Assembly (NCBI GenBank): GCA_035546535.1
Contig: DASZWQ010000114.1
Location: 1 to 64,000, forward strand
Direction: 5' to 3'
DNA length: 64,000 bases
Source: Pirellulales bacterium
Lineage (GTDB): Bacteria > Planctomycetota > Planctomycetia > Pirellulales > JACPPG01
This document shows positions 27,040 through 36,407 of this stretch, in pieces (within the stretch, counting starts at the first letter, position 1; every line of letters starts with the position of its first letter). Under the pieces are notes generated by a model, which made no database searches, was not told the origin of the DNA, and saw nothing but the letters and a program-made list of their open reading frames with translations. The position numbers and the translations under genes were made by a program.

Positions 27040-29712
27040 TTATCGTAGCGGCGCGGCGCCCGATGGCAGCGGCGGTGCAGGCGGCAACGTGACAGGCTCG
27101 CCGGCCGAGATCACGACCGCGCTTGCCGGCATGTTCGTGGGCGTTGGCGTCGCAGCTGGGATACCCGCTCCGGCCGGCGCTGGACCGGCGGCAATGACTA
27201 CGGTTCCGGTTGGCGCCACGGGCGCCTGCGGAGTGGGGGACGCGAGTGCCGCGCGTTCGACGGCGCCCCCGTCAGGCCGGCCGACGTCGGTCACCATCGT
27301 CGTCGCCCGCGGCGAACCGGACACCATGGCGACGGCCGGCCGCACGACGCCTGACCCCGGGGGAATGCCGGCCGAAACGAGCGGCGCGGGCCCCGGCACG
27401 GAACCGCCAGGTCCCATCCCGATGGGCGCGGTCCCGCTTCGCCCCACCGTCGACGGAGCGCCAGGCGCACCCATGACGTGCAAGGACGAACTTTGTTCGT
27501 TGGCCATCGCCACCGGTGCGCCGGAGCGCAACGTGTTGCGTCCCTCCTGGCCCGGCGAAGGCGCCGGAGCCGGCATTGCAGGACCGTTCGTATGGATCGG
27601 CGGCGCGGGGCCCGGTAGCTCGATATCGGGCTGCTTGGCGCCGGGCATGGCACTGCCGGGTGACGGCAGGCTGTTCGGCGGTCGCGTTTCGCCGCCCGGC
27701 GTGGCACTCGGCGCCGGAATTACCTCGCCCGGCGCGGTGCCCTGCGGGGTCTTCGTAAGCGCTTTGCCTTCGGTCGTGACCGCCGGTGGTAGCTGGAACT
27801 GCTGATACATGCCGCGATCCGTGAGGGGGCCTTGCGGCAGGATGTAGCTCAAACGAGTTGGCCGCGAGCGATTTTCGTCGCGACGCTGGGCGTCGTGATA
27901 GGCCTTATGCGGCCAGGGCCCTTCCGCCATATTGATGCCGTTGTTCTCGAGCAATGTATTGCTCTCGAACATCACATTCTTTACGGCCAGCGTGTACTCG
28001 ACCATCGAGCGCGCGTACCGGCTGTCGGCGTCGGCCAGGCGGCGCTGCGATTCGACCAGGTCCAAAAGCGATGCCGTGTCGGCCTCGAAAGCGGCCTGCA
28101 CCGCGGCCATTTGCTGCGCTGCCGCCACGCGGCGATTGTAATTCGTCTGCGCCACGATGTAGGAGCGATCGACGTCCCCCACGACATTGCTTAGATCGTG
28201 AATGACCTGTAGCTCCATTTCGCGCAAAATGGCACGCTCGCGGGCCAGCACCAGCTGCGCGTTGCGCACCGCGGCATGCCCCTGGCGAAAACCGATCGGC
28301 ATGTCGAACTGCGCGCCCAACTGCCATTCCTGGAATTGCCCGCCAAACAGGGTTTGCACGGCGTTGTCGAATTGCGGATTGTCGCCGTAATTGATCAGGT
28401 TGTGGCCGAAGCCGCGCCACCGGTACAGCCCCTCGGCGTCCAAGCGGGGCAACAGGAAATTGCGGGCCGCGATCAGCTCTAGTTCGCGGCGTTTGACGAA
28501 CGAACGCTGCCGGCGCAATTCTGCACGGCGGTTGAGCGCTTCTTGCGTGAGTTGATCCCAGTCGAAACAGACCCGAGCTTGCAGCGGTTCCTCGGCCGGG
28601 CGGATGAGCCGTGGATCGTTCGGTGGCAGACCCATCGTCAATCGCAGCCGGCGCTCGGTCACGTAGACGCCCGGATTGGCGCGGAACGTGCCGCCGCTCG
28701 ATCCGTTGTTGGTGCGCGTACCGTCGAACAGCCGCCCTGTGAGAGCGTCTTCGACCTCGGCCTGGAAGAAATAATACTGGTCGCGGGCCTGCGCTTCCTT
28801 GTCGGCTTCGCCACCGCGGCGGCCGGTGACGTACAAAGCATGAATCCGCCGCCACGTTTCCAGGGCGCTGTCGCGGGCCACGATTTTGGCGTGCAAGTCG
28901 CGATAGGCGAAATAGAGGTCCCAGTAGGCGTTCTCGACGTTGCTGATCAGGTTGCGCACGCCCAGCTCGAACTCGGCCAGGCTGATGTCGGTATTAACGC
29001 GCGCGATCAGCACACCGTTGGCCTGGCCGATCGTGCCGTTGGGACCGGCGATGCGGTTGTAGAGGACGCCGGCGCCTTGCAATAACGGCTGGCGGACCTC
29101 GGCCTCGATGTTATTGTCCCAGGAATGCGGGAACAAGTTCGCCGGGGCGTTGTTGGCGTCGTAGACCGTGTTCTGCCGCAAGAAGTACTGGCCGCCGGTC
29201 GCGGCGCGTTTGGCGAGCTGAATCTGGTACTGATTCAAATCCTGTTGGAACAGGCGCGTGCCGCCGCCGAAGAACTCGTTGTTGAGCGCGCGATGGTTGT
29301 TTTGCCAATTGCCCGTCGCCGACAGGTCGGCATCGAACTGCGATAGCGCGGCTTCGACACCGTAGTTGGGATCGGTTTCAGTGATCGCTGGCCCCTGCAC
29401 CGTGCGCACGATTTGCGGATTTACGAGCACCTGCCCGCCCAAATCGCGCAGCACCGGCGAATTGACCATCGCCAGTTTCAGAGCCTCCTCCAGCGTCAGG
29501 TCCCAGTACTGCGGCGGTCCTTCCCGGATGACGTGTGGCGCGAAAGATGAAAAATCGTCCTTGCGCTCGGGCACCGGCTCGTTCGGGTACTCCATCTCCA
29601 GGGCCACGTTCTTGTAGTGCGCGGCTTGCTGCACCGAGGGATCGGCCACCGGCAGAGGCGTTCGCATCAGGCAGCCAGTGCTAGCTGCCAGGACGATCGC
29701 GGTCCAAAGCAT
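27040..29712 (-). CDS. TolC-family outer-membrane lipoprotein with Pro-rich tail
   Basis: An outer-membrane efflux/secretion channel protein of the TolC family, 890 residues from the ATG at 29712. The N-terminus MLWTAIVLAASTGC looks like a lipoprotein signal. A basic RRAVAAR stretch just upstream in frame suggests the true start may be a TTG near 29754. The TolC region (about 50-620) has two repeats with long helices (YWDLTLEEALKLAMVNSPVL, FELGVRNLISNVENAYWDL, LTQEALNRRAELRRQ). The last 270 or so residues are Pro/Gly/Ala-rich without structure, absent from ordinary TolC. It is divergent from the HlyD genes at 30092-35460, the likely partners of this channel. Confidence 0.85.
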   Translation of the reverse strand: MLWTAIVLAASTGCLMRTPLPVADPSVQQAAHYKNVALEMEYPNEPVPERKDDFSSFAPHVIREGPPQYWDLTLEEALKLAMVNSPVLRDLGGQVLVNPQIVRTVQGPAITETDPNYGVEAALSQFDADLSATGNWQNNHRALNNEFFGGGTRLFQQDLNQYQIQLAKRAATGGQYFLRQNTVYDANNAPANLFPHSWDNNIEAEVRQPLLQGAGVLYNRIAGPNGTIGQANGVLIARVNTDISLAEFELGVRNLISNVENAYWDLYFAYRDLHAKIVARDSALETWRRIHALYVTGRRGGEADKEAQARDQYYFFQAEVEDALTGRLFDGTRTNNGSSGGTFRANPGVYVTERRLRLTMGLPPNDPRLIRPAEEPLQARVCFDWDQLTQEALNRRAELRRQRSFVKRRELELIAARNFLLPRLDAEGLYRWRGFGHNLINYGDNPQFDNAVQTLFGGQFQEWQLGAQFDMPIGFRQGHAAVRNAQLVLARERAILREMELQVIHDLSNVVGDVDRSYIVAQTNYNRRVAAAQQMAAVQAAFEADTASLLDLVESQRRLADADSRYARSMVEYTLAVKNVMFESNTLLENNGINMAEGPWPHKAYHDAQRRDENRSRPTRLSYILPQGPLTDRGMYQQFQLPPAVTTEGKALTKTPQGTAPGEVIPAPSATPGGETRPPNSLPSPGSAMPGAKQPDIELPGPAPPIHTNGPAMPAPAPSPGQEGRNTLRSGAPVAMANEQSSSLHVMGAPGAPSTVGRSGTAPIGMGPGGSVPGPAPLVSAGIPPGSGVVRPAVAMVSGSPRATTMVTDVGRPDGGAVERAALASPTPQAPVAPTGTVVIAAGPAPAGAGIPAATPTPTNMPASAVVISAGEPVTLPPAPPLPSGAAPLR

Positions 29713-30091
29713 GTTGGCAAGGAACACCCGGGCGGCAACGGCGCGGCGCAGCAAGGCCAGCGGTGCATCGCCATCAGGCGAATGCGCCGGCCCGTCGCTT
29801 CGGCCGTAGCGGCGTTTCGTTTCCAAGACGTTGGTCGCCAAAAGGATAGGTGCTGCCCACAACCCGCCTGGCGGCGGCTGCGTATATCTGCTGACTGCTT
29901 TGACCGTGGCGCAAGCGCAGCGCGGGCATCGCGCGGCCCTAGGCCATTGGGCATATAGATCGGCGCCCGCAGACTTTTCCCAAACTCTTTTTTCCACATA
30001 ACCGGAAAGTTCGCCGCGATATTGGCCAGGCCTCCCGCCCCAGGCCTCGCTAGCAGCGTGACTCTGGGGGTGCGGCGATATACTGGGAAGA
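29713..30091. other. Divergent promoter region between tolC-like and GAF-HlyD genes
   Basis: About 380 nt (about 340 if the channel gene starts near 29754) should hold the promoters of both transcription units. I found no convincing -35/-10 pair or operator and no small gene. Confidence 0.4.
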
Positions 30092-32113
30092 ATGACAGCA
30101 GACCCGCTGCCGACGGAATTCGCGACCGCTGCGTCGACCTGGCAACATCTCGACGATCTCGTCGACGAGATTGTCGATCTGGTGCATGGCCGTCTGGCCC
30201 CGCGCGAATTCTGGCGGCAACTGCTCAATCGCAGCGTCCAGGCGCTCGCTGCCTCGGGCGGCGCCGTCTGGCTACAGCGCACCGACGGGCGTTTCGTGCT
30301 CGAGTGCCAGATTGGTTCGGAAGAAGCGCCTTGGCAGGGACCGGCCGAGTCAGCGCACAGGCACGCGCGGCTCATCGAGCACGTCGCCGAAACGCAATTG
30401 GCGCTTTCGCTCCCTCCTTGCAGCGGCCCGGCCACCGAGGCGGCGACCGATAACCCGTCGGCGCAGCTATTGTTGCTCTCGCCGGTCGTTGCGGATGGAC
30501 GAACGACGGCCATCCTGGAAATCTCGCAGCGTCCGACCGAAGCGCCCGCGGCCGCCGACGGCTACCTGCGATTCCTGTCGGCCGTTTGCGAGGTGGCCGC
30601 CGACTACGTTCGGCAGCGGCAATTCCATGAGTTGCGCGAGCACGCCACGTCGCGCGGGCAGTTCGACAACTTCACGCAATCGGTCCACGCCACTCTCGAT
30701 TCGCGCCGCGTGGCCTATGCCCTGGCCAACGATGGTCGGTCGATCATCGGCTGCGACCGCGCGAGCGTGGCGCTCATGCGCGGGCGGAAGGCACGCTTGC
30801 TCGCGGTCTCGGGCGTCGACACGCTGAATCGCCGCGCGGCCAGCGTGCGGGCCCTCGAAGCGCTCACTAGCGCGGCGGTCGCGATCGATGAACCGCTGTG
30901 GTACCCGGCGGACGTTGCCGAGCTGCCGCCGCAAATCGAGCGCGTATTGCAGGCTTATCTCGACGAATCGCACGCCCGGCAATTGGCCGTTATTCCGTTG
31001 CGCGAGCCGGTCACGGATGACGATCATCCGCGCGAGGCACGGCCCATCGGCGCACTGGTATGCGAATACTTCAAGCCACACGATGACGCCGGGCAGGCGC
31101 AAGCGCTGCCGCTCGCCGTGGCCGCGCAGGGGGCGACCGCGCTGGCAAACGCCCTGGAATACGAAGCGATTCCCTTCGCCCGCCTGTGGCGTGGGCTGGG
31201 CCAATCGCGACGGCTGGTGCGCGGCCGACAATTACCCAAGACTCTCTTGGCCTTGGCCGCAATCGCCGCCGCCGTGGCGACGCTGGCGTGGGTGCAGGTC
31301 GACTTCACCGTCGAAGGACGCGGAGAGTTGGTGCCCGCGGTGCGCCGCGACGTCTTTGCGCCGGTCGACGGCGTAATCTCGGAAATCCTCGTAGCGCACG
31401 GCGACGCCGTACGCGAAGGGCAGGAACTGCTCGTACTGCGGCGCCCGCAACTGGAGCTGGAACGCACCCGCGTGTTGGGCGAGCTGCAAACGGCGCGCAA
31501 GAAGTTGTCGAGCCTGCAGGCCATGCGCTTCGCGGGGAACGCGTCCTCGGCCGAGGCCCGCGAACAATATCGCCAGCGCACTGCCGACGAAGAAGAAGTC
31601 AAAGAGCAACTCGCGAGCTTGCAAGAACAGCTCGCGCTGCTGGACCAGCAGCAAGCGGAACTAACGGTACGCAGCCCCATCGCCGGCCAGGTGCTCACCT
31701 GGGACGTCGCGCAAGTGCTCGCCTCGCGACCCATCGAGCGTGGGCAGATGCTGCTATCGATCGGCGACCCGGCGGGGCCGTGGGAACTCGACCTGCGCGT
31801 GGACGATGATCGCATCGGCCACGTGCTCGAGGCGCGGGGCCAATCGGACCTGCCGCTGCCGGTATCGTTTTTGCTAGCGATGGATCCCGATCACGAGTGC
31901 CAGGCGGAGCTTGCCGACGTCGCCCTGAATACCGACGTGCTGGAGAACGCCGGACCGCAGGTTCTGATCACGGCCAAGGTCGATAGCGAGGTCCTGCAGC
32001 GGCCGCGACCGGGGGCCAGCGTGGTGGCAAAAATTCACTGCGGACGGCGATCACTAGGGTTCGTCTGGTTACACGACCTATGGGATGCGGCGCGGACGCG
32101 ATTGTTTTTCTAA
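30092..32113 (+). CDS. GAF-GAF-TM-HlyD fusion protein
   Basis: A 673-residue inner-membrane protein joining cytoplasmic sensing to a secretion adaptor. Two GAF-like domains occupy about 35-190 and 195-360 (ASGGAVWLQRTDGRFVLE, IIGCDRASVALMRG). One transmembrane helix lies at about 381-403 (LLALAAIAAAVATLAWV). The periplasmic part is HlyD-like: lipoyl half GRGELVPAVRRDVFAPVDG with GVISEILVAHGDAVREGQ, a coiled coil at about 450-520, second lipoyl half (ELTVRSPIAGQVLTW) and beta-barrel. HlyD proteins bridge inner-membrane pumps to TolC. A GAF pair on the cytosolic side is unusual and suggests ligand-gated behaviour. First gene of the three-gene set; GGAAG precedes the ATG closely. Confidence 0.8.
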   Translation: MTADPLPTEFATAASTWQHLDDLVDEIVDLVHGRLAPREFWRQLLNRSVQALAASGGAVWLQRTDGRFVLECQIGSEEAPWQGPAESAHRHARLIEHVAETQLALSLPPCSGPATEAATDNPSAQLLLLSPVVADGRTTAILEISQRPTEAPAAADGYLRFLSAVCEVAADYVRQRQFHELREHATSRGQFDNFTQSVHATLDSRRVAYALANDGRSIIGCDRASVALMRGRKARLLAVSGVDTLNRRAASVRALEALTSAAVAIDEPLWYPADVAELPPQIERVLQAYLDESHARQLAVIPLREPVTDDDHPREARPIGALVCEYFKPHDDAGQAQALPLAVAAQGATALANALEYEAIPFARLWRGLGQSRRLVRGRQLPKTLLALAAIAAAVATLAWVQVDFTVEGRGELVPAVRRDVFAPVDGVISEILVAHGDAVREGQELLVLRRPQLELERTRVLGELQTARKKLSSLQAMRFAGNASSAEAREQYRQRTADEEEVKEQLASLQEQLALLDQQQAELTVRSPIAGQVLTWDVAQVLASRPIERGQMLLSIGDPAGPWELDLRVDDDRIGHVLEARGQSDLPLPVSFLLAMDPDHECQAELADVALNTDVLENAGPQVLITAKVDSEVLQRPRPGASVVAKIHCGRRSLGFVWLHDLWDAARTRLFF

Positions 32114-32147
32114 CCATTTGTTTGAAAACCTTAGGACCGTCTCGGGT

Positions 32148-32221
32148 GGGTGCCACTGGTAGCTTGTCTACCAGTGCCTATGTGGAGTTCTGCACTGGTG
32201 GGCGAGCCACCAGTGGCACCC
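32148..32221. repeat. Nested palindromic element
   Basis: Outer arms GGGTGCCACTGGT (32148-32160) and ACCAGTGGCACCC (32209-32221) are perfect complements. Inside, ACCAGTG (32170-32176) and CACTGGT (32193-32199) allow two separate hairpins, so the element can fold as one long stem or a cloverleaf. It lies between two co-directional HlyD genes. I read it as a REP/MITE-like dispersed element that may also limit read-through or stabilise the upstream message. Confidence 0.7.
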
Positions 32222-32286
32222 GATCGAGGATATTAATACGCCGTCGGACGAATTAGCATTTCACGCCAGAACACGCGGAGATCGCC

Positions 32287-33180
32287 ATGCAGTGGCTCGC
32301 TACGATGTGCCTGCTGTTAGCGCCCGATGCTGCGGCGGCCGATGATTCGATCGTGGTCGAGGAAGCCCTGGTCACGTTGATCGAGCAGGCCGAGGTGCCA
32401 GCGCGCGAGGCGGGCGTGCTGGCCGTGATCAATGTCCGTGAAGGCCAAATTGTCGCCGTCGGCGATGCCCTCGCCCACCTCGACGACACGCAGGCCCAAT
32501 TGACCAAGAAGCGGGCTGAAATCGAGCTCGACGTCGCCCGGGCCGAGGCCGCGAATGACGTCGACGTGCGCTTCGCCCAGAAATCGACCGAGGTCACCCG
32601 CGCCGAGCTTCGCCGCGCCAGCGAGTCGATGGAGAAATACAAAAAGAGTGTCTCGGCCACCGAGCTTGACCGGCTGCGTCTCGAGGCCGAGCGCGCGGCA
32701 TTGCAAGTCGAACAAGCGCAGGAAGAGTTGAAGGTCGCCGGCTTCACCGAGCGGCTCAAGCAGAACGAGCTGGACTATGCCGCGTGGACCCTCGAACGGC
32801 TGCGCATCAAGTCACCGCTCGACGGCATGGTGGTCGAGATCAATCAACGGCCCGGGGAATGGGTGGAACCCGGTGAAACCATGTTCCGCGTCGTGCGCAT
32901 CGATCGGCTGCGCGTGGAAGCGTTTCTCGATGCCCATCAGGCGGCGGGCTCACTCGCCGGCCGCCCGGTCAAGTTGTCTATCGATGGCAAGGGAGACAGG
33001 AGCGCGGAATTCTCGGGCAAGATCGTTTTCGTCAGTCCCGAAGTCGATCCGGTGAACGGCCAGGTGCGCGTGTGGGCCGAGGTGGAAAACCGCGACGGCC
33101 AGTTGCGCCCCGGCGTACATGGCAAGCTCACGATCGGCCCGCTACCGGCCGACACTCCGCGCCCGGCGGCGGCGAATTGA
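32287..33180 (+). CDS. Periplasmic HlyD/MFP-type adaptor
   Basis: A 297-residue membrane-fusion protein with a short signal peptide (MQWLATMCLLLAPDAAAAD). The order is lipoyl half (VPAREAGVLAVINVREGQIV), an alpha-hairpin coiled coil (about 60-170), second lipoyl half (RIKSPLDGMVVEINQRPGEW) and a beta-barrel (RVEAFLDAHQAAG, NGQVRVWAEVENRDGQLRPG). It lacks the transmembrane anchor of its two neighbours. GGAG lies 6 nt before the ATG. It sits between the GAF-HlyD gene and the M50-HlyD gene and probably assembles with them and the TolC-like channel. Confidence 0.88.
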   Translation: MQWLATMCLLLAPDAAAADDSIVVEEALVTLIEQAEVPAREAGVLAVINVREGQIVAVGDALAHLDDTQAQLTKKRAEIELDVARAEAANDVDVRFAQKSTEVTRAELRRASESMEKYKKSVSATELDRLRLEAERAALQVEQAQEELKVAGFTERLKQNELDYAAWTLERLRIKSPLDGMVVEINQRPGEWVEPGETMFRVVRIDRLRVEAFLDAHQAAGSLAGRPVKLSIDGKGDRSAEFSGKIVFVSPEVDPVNGQVRVWAEVENRDGQLRPGVHGKLTIGPLPADTPRPAAAN

Positions 33181-33237
33181 GCGCGATTTCGGCAGGATCC
33201 GACATTTGAATTTCGACATTCGTCATTTGACACACCC

Positions 33238-35460
33238 GTGACCACGCTTGCTCGACAATCTGCCGCTGCTAGCCGTCGGGCACTGGCCGTGCGCATGCGC
33301 CCGGACCTGGTCGTCGTGCCGCAATCGGTCGCTGGTCGTCGCAGTTGGGCCATCAAAGATCCAGTGGCGCTGGCATATTTTCGACTGCGCGACGAGGAAT
33401 TGGCCGTGCTGGAAATGCTCGACGGCCGCGCGAGCGCGGCCGAGATCATGGCCCGTTTTGAACAGCGTTTTGCGCCGCGCCGTCTCACGCCCGAGGGCTT
33501 GCAAGGCTTTCTGGCGCGGCTGCACCGCGACGGTTTGATCGTCTCGGCCGCCGCCGGACAGGGCACGCAACTGCTCGACCGCGCCGGGGCTTCACTGCGG
33601 CGGCGGCGGCTGGCCAGCGTCACGAATCTGTTGTCGATTCGGCTGCCGGGGATCAATCCCACGCGGTTTCTGGAGTATCTGCAACCACTGGCGGCTTTGT
33701 TCTTCTCGCGCACGGCGCTGCTTGCGGGGGCGTCGCTGGCGATCGCCATGCTGGCGGTCATGGCCACGCATGTCGCGCGCTTTGCCGCGCGGTTGCCCGA
33801 CTGGCAGAACTACCTCACGCCGCGCAATGCTGTGCTGGCCGTGGCCGCCATTTCGCTGGTGAAGGTGCTACACGAATTCGGGCACGCCTTGGCGTGCCGG
33901 CGTTTCGGCGGCGAGTGTACCGAAATCGGGCCGATGTTCCTCGTGTTTGCCCCTTGCTTGTATTGCGATGTTTCCGATTCCTGGATGTTTGCCAGTAAAT
34001 GGCGACGCGCGGCGGTGGCCGCGGCGGGCATTTACGTCGAGGTGGTGTTGGCCGCGATGGCCGCCGCCCTGTGGTGGTCGAGCGAGCCGGGGCTCTTCAA
34101 GGCCTTGTGCTTTAACGTGATGCTCGTCGGCTCGATCAATACGCTCTTGTTCAATGGCAATCCGCTATTGCGCTACGACGGCTACTACGTCCTCTCGGAC
34201 TTGATCGAGATACCGAACCTGGCCGAACAATCGTCGACGGCGCTCCGGACGTTGGCCGCGCGCGTGCTGCTGGGGCAGCGTTCGCGAACCCGCAGCGAGT
34301 GGACCGGATGGCGATACGTTTTCCTGCTCGCCTACGGCGTTGCCGCTACGGCTTATCGTTTTGTGCTGGTGGCCCTGTTGCTGTGGTTCTGCTATCGAGC
34401 ACTTTTGCCCTATCGGTTGGAGACGCTCGCCGTCGCGCTCGGCGCGAGCGTGCTGGGCGGCATGATTGCGAGCCCGCTCGCGCGCGGCTGGCGTTTTGCC
34501 CGCACGCCCACGGTGGGACCAAAAGTGCCGGCCGCACGCCTTTTCGCGGTGGGGGTTCTGACTCTCTCGCTCCTGGCGGCGCTCGTGCTCGTCCCCCTGC
34601 CGGTGCGGGTCACGGCACCGGTGGTGATCGAACCGCAAGACGCTCAGAGGGTCTACGTATCCGAAGCGGGCACGCTGCAATTCGCCGTCGCGGCGGGGCA
34701 GGCGGTGCAGGCAGGCGAGACACTCGCGCGCCTGACAAACCCCGATCTGGACCTGGAACTCGCACGCCTGACGGGCGAGCGCAATCAGCAGCGTTCGCGC
34801 TTGGCAAATCTGGAAAGGCGCCGCGGGCAGGATCGCGCCGCTGCCGCCGAGATTCCCACCGCACGCGAGGCGCTCGCCGACGTCGAAGAGCGTCTCGCCA
34901 AGCGCACTGCCGATCGCGAGCGACTCGTGCTGCGGGCACCGATCGCCGGAACCGTACTACCACCGGAGTGGAACGCGCAGCCCGTGCTGCCCGAATCGCT
35001 GCCGACGTGGCGCGGGACGCCAATGCTCGCGCGAAACCAGGGCGCATTTCTAGAGGTCGGCACACTTTTTTGCCTGATAGGCGACCCGCAACGCGTCGAG
35101 GCCGTGGCCACGGTCGATCAGGCCGACATCGATCGGCTGGCCGTGGGCGAGCGCGTCGACATCAAGGTCGACCAGGCGGCCGGCACGATTCTCCTCGGCA
35201 CCGTCAAGGAGGTTGCCGAAGTCGACGTCGATATCGCGCCGCGGCGGCTCGCCAAGACAGGCGAGTTAGCAACCCGTACCGATTCCACGGGCATCGCGCG
35301 GCCGTTGTCGGCCTCGTACCAGGTGCGCATCGTCCTGGACACGACGGATCGGACGGTGCTCTTAGGCGCGCCAGGCCGGGTGCGCATTCACTGTCCGGCC
35401 GAGTCGGTCGTGGCACGCGTTCGCCGCTGGCTGCGCGGATCGTTTCATTTTTCCGTGTAG
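33238..35460 (+). CDS. PqqD-like / M50 site-2 protease / HlyD fusion
   Basis: A 740-residue polytopic protein. Residues about 30-115 resemble the PqqD-like winged helix that binds peptide leaders. Membrane helices then carry an M50 zinc-protease core: HEFGH at 212-216 and the third ligand region NPLLRYDGYYVLSDL with Asp314. After further helices (to about 460) comes a HlyD-like part with a coiled coil and barrel (about 460-720; VYVSEAGTLQFAVAAGQAVQ, LRAPIAGTVLPPEW). Proteins of this build are annotated as putative peptide zinc metalloproteases linked to export. GTG 33238 lacks a clear ribosome-binding site. Last of three co-directional export genes; substrate unknown. Confidence 0.82.
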   Translation: MTTLARQSAAASRRALAVRMRPDLVVVPQSVAGRRSWAIKDPVALAYFRLRDEELAVLEMLDGRASAAEIMARFEQRFAPRRLTPEGLQGFLARLHRDGLIVSAAAGQGTQLLDRAGASLRRRRLASVTNLLSIRLPGINPTRFLEYLQPLAALFFSRTALLAGASLAIAMLAVMATHVARFAARLPDWQNYLTPRNAVLAVAAISLVKVLHEFGHALACRRFGGECTEIGPMFLVFAPCLYCDVSDSWMFASKWRRAAVAAAGIYVEVVLAAMAAALWWSSEPGLFKALCFNVMLVGSINTLLFNGNPLLRYDGYYVLSDLIEIPNLAEQSSTALRTLAARVLLGQRSRTRSEWTGWRYVFLLAYGVAATAYRFVLVALLLWFCYRALLPYRLETLAVALGASVLGGMIASPLARGWRFARTPTVGPKVPAARLFAVGVLTLSLLAALVLVPLPVRVTAPVVIEPQDAQRVYVSEAGTLQFAVAAGQAVQAGETLARLTNPDLDLELARLTGERNQQRSRLANLERRRGQDRAAAAEIPTAREALADVEERLAKRTADRERLVLRAPIAGTVLPPEWNAQPVLPESLPTWRGTPMLARNQGAFLEVGTLFCLIGDPQRVEAVATVDQADIDRLAVGERVDIKVDQAAGTILLGTVKEVAEVDVDIAPRRLAKTGELATRTDSTGIARPLSASYQVRIVLDTTDRTVLLGAPGRVRIHCPAESVVARVRRWLRGSFHFSV

Positions 35461-35507
35461 CGCAGCGCAAACGCCAGAGGCGAAGCCCGAACGATCGGCG
35501 AAACCGC

Positions 35508-36407
35508 CTACGGGATCAAGAAGCACAGGCCCACGATGTAGGCCGTTTCCATCGAGATGGCGTCGAGACGCACTTCCGGCCAGTTGATCTGATACGGCGC
35601 GCGGCTGCCCGGCCGGTAATACCCGAGCGAGTAGACGCGCTCACGCGGCGGGTGGACGACCATCATGTAGGGGAGCAATGGAATCTTGACGAAGAACTGC
35701 GCGCCCGAGATCCAGAACTGGCCGATGCCCCAGTCGTAGCCGTAGCGCTCGAGATTGGGTTGCTCGAAGTACAACGGCTGATTGAAGAAGGCCGGCGATT
35801 CCCAGTAATACGAGTAATTCAGCGGTATGCGCTGATATTCCGTCGCGCCAAACTCGCGATCGAGCGTGGACGTGGGATCGGTCTCGCGCGGAACTTGCCC
35901 TTCCTTGGGCAGAATGTTGATCGTCAGCGACCCAATCGGGCGGATGCCGTAGTCACCGTAAGTTGGCGGCGACACGGGACCGGTCGGGCTAGCCGGCGCA
36001 ATCGTCTCGCTGGGCGGAGGAAGCGGTATCGGCTGCGCCGAGGGGGACCGTGGCGCGTCAGGTTGGTTCAATAGCGCGGTGGGTCGAACTTGGACCCGGG
36101 ATGTCGGCAACCCCATGGGAGCCAGCCGCAGTTCCGAGGAGTTGATCGCTTGCAGTGGTTGACCGACATCGCGCGGCGCCTGCTCGACCGTCGACATCCG
36201 CAACACGGACCCCTGTGATGCGGGAAGACCGGCCGGGACAAATTGCAGCGAACCTGGCGGATCGGCGACGGCTGTCGATGCACTCTGAAACAAACCCGTC
36301 AGCAAGACACCGACGACTAACAGCCGCGGCCTTGCCACCGCGCGGCGCGCACCACGAGCCGGGCGTTCTTGGCCGACGGCAATCGTTGGCAATGCGTCGT
36401 GCCGCAT
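35508..36407 (-). CDS. Exported Pro-rich planctomycete protein of unknown function
   Basis: A 299-residue secreted protein. The signal sequence (basic RRAVARPR then LLVVGVLLTGLFQSASTAVA) precedes a Pro/Ser-rich linker (about 60-160). The C-terminal 140 residues are Tyr/Trp-rich (YSYYWESPAFFNQPLYFEQP, YGYDWGIGQFWISGAQFF), which suggests a beta-structured envelope protein. I recall similar proteins only from planctomycetes. It lies between the M50-HlyD gene and the large repeat protein but on the opposite strand, so it may belong functionally to the same surface locus. ATG 36407 is chosen at the signal peptide; the frame is open to 36665. Confidence 0.6.
   Translation of the reverse strand: MRHDALPTIAVGQERPARGARRAVARPRLLVVGVLLTGLFQSASTAVADPPGSLQFVPAGLPASQGSVLRMSTVEQAPRDVGQPLQAINSSELRLAPMGLPTSRVQVRPTALLNQPDAPRSPSAQPIPLPPPSETIAPASPTGPVSPPTYGDYGIRPIGSLTINILPKEGQVPRETDPTSTLDREFGATEYQRIPLNYSYYWESPAFFNQPLYFEQPNLERYGYDWGIGQFWISGAQFFVKIPLLPYMMVVHPPRERVYSLGYYRPGSRAPYQINWPEVRLDAISMETAYIVGLCFLIP

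Noticed and set aside
33205-33237. Near-repeat of TTTGAATTTCGACATTCGTCATTTGA type before the M50 gene
   Set aside because: Looks like a short dispersed or degenerate repeat, but the pairing is weak and I could not define its limits.
27040-35460. Complete type I secretion system
   Set aside because: No ABC ATPase with Walker A/B and LSGGQ motifs is encoded here, so the classical label is not supported.
34299-36074. 591-codon plus-strand open frame
   Set aside because: It overlaps the M50-HlyD gene in another frame and lies antisense to the gene at 35508-36407. The translation is Arg/Ala-rich without domains, as expected for an alternative frame of GC-rich coding DNA.
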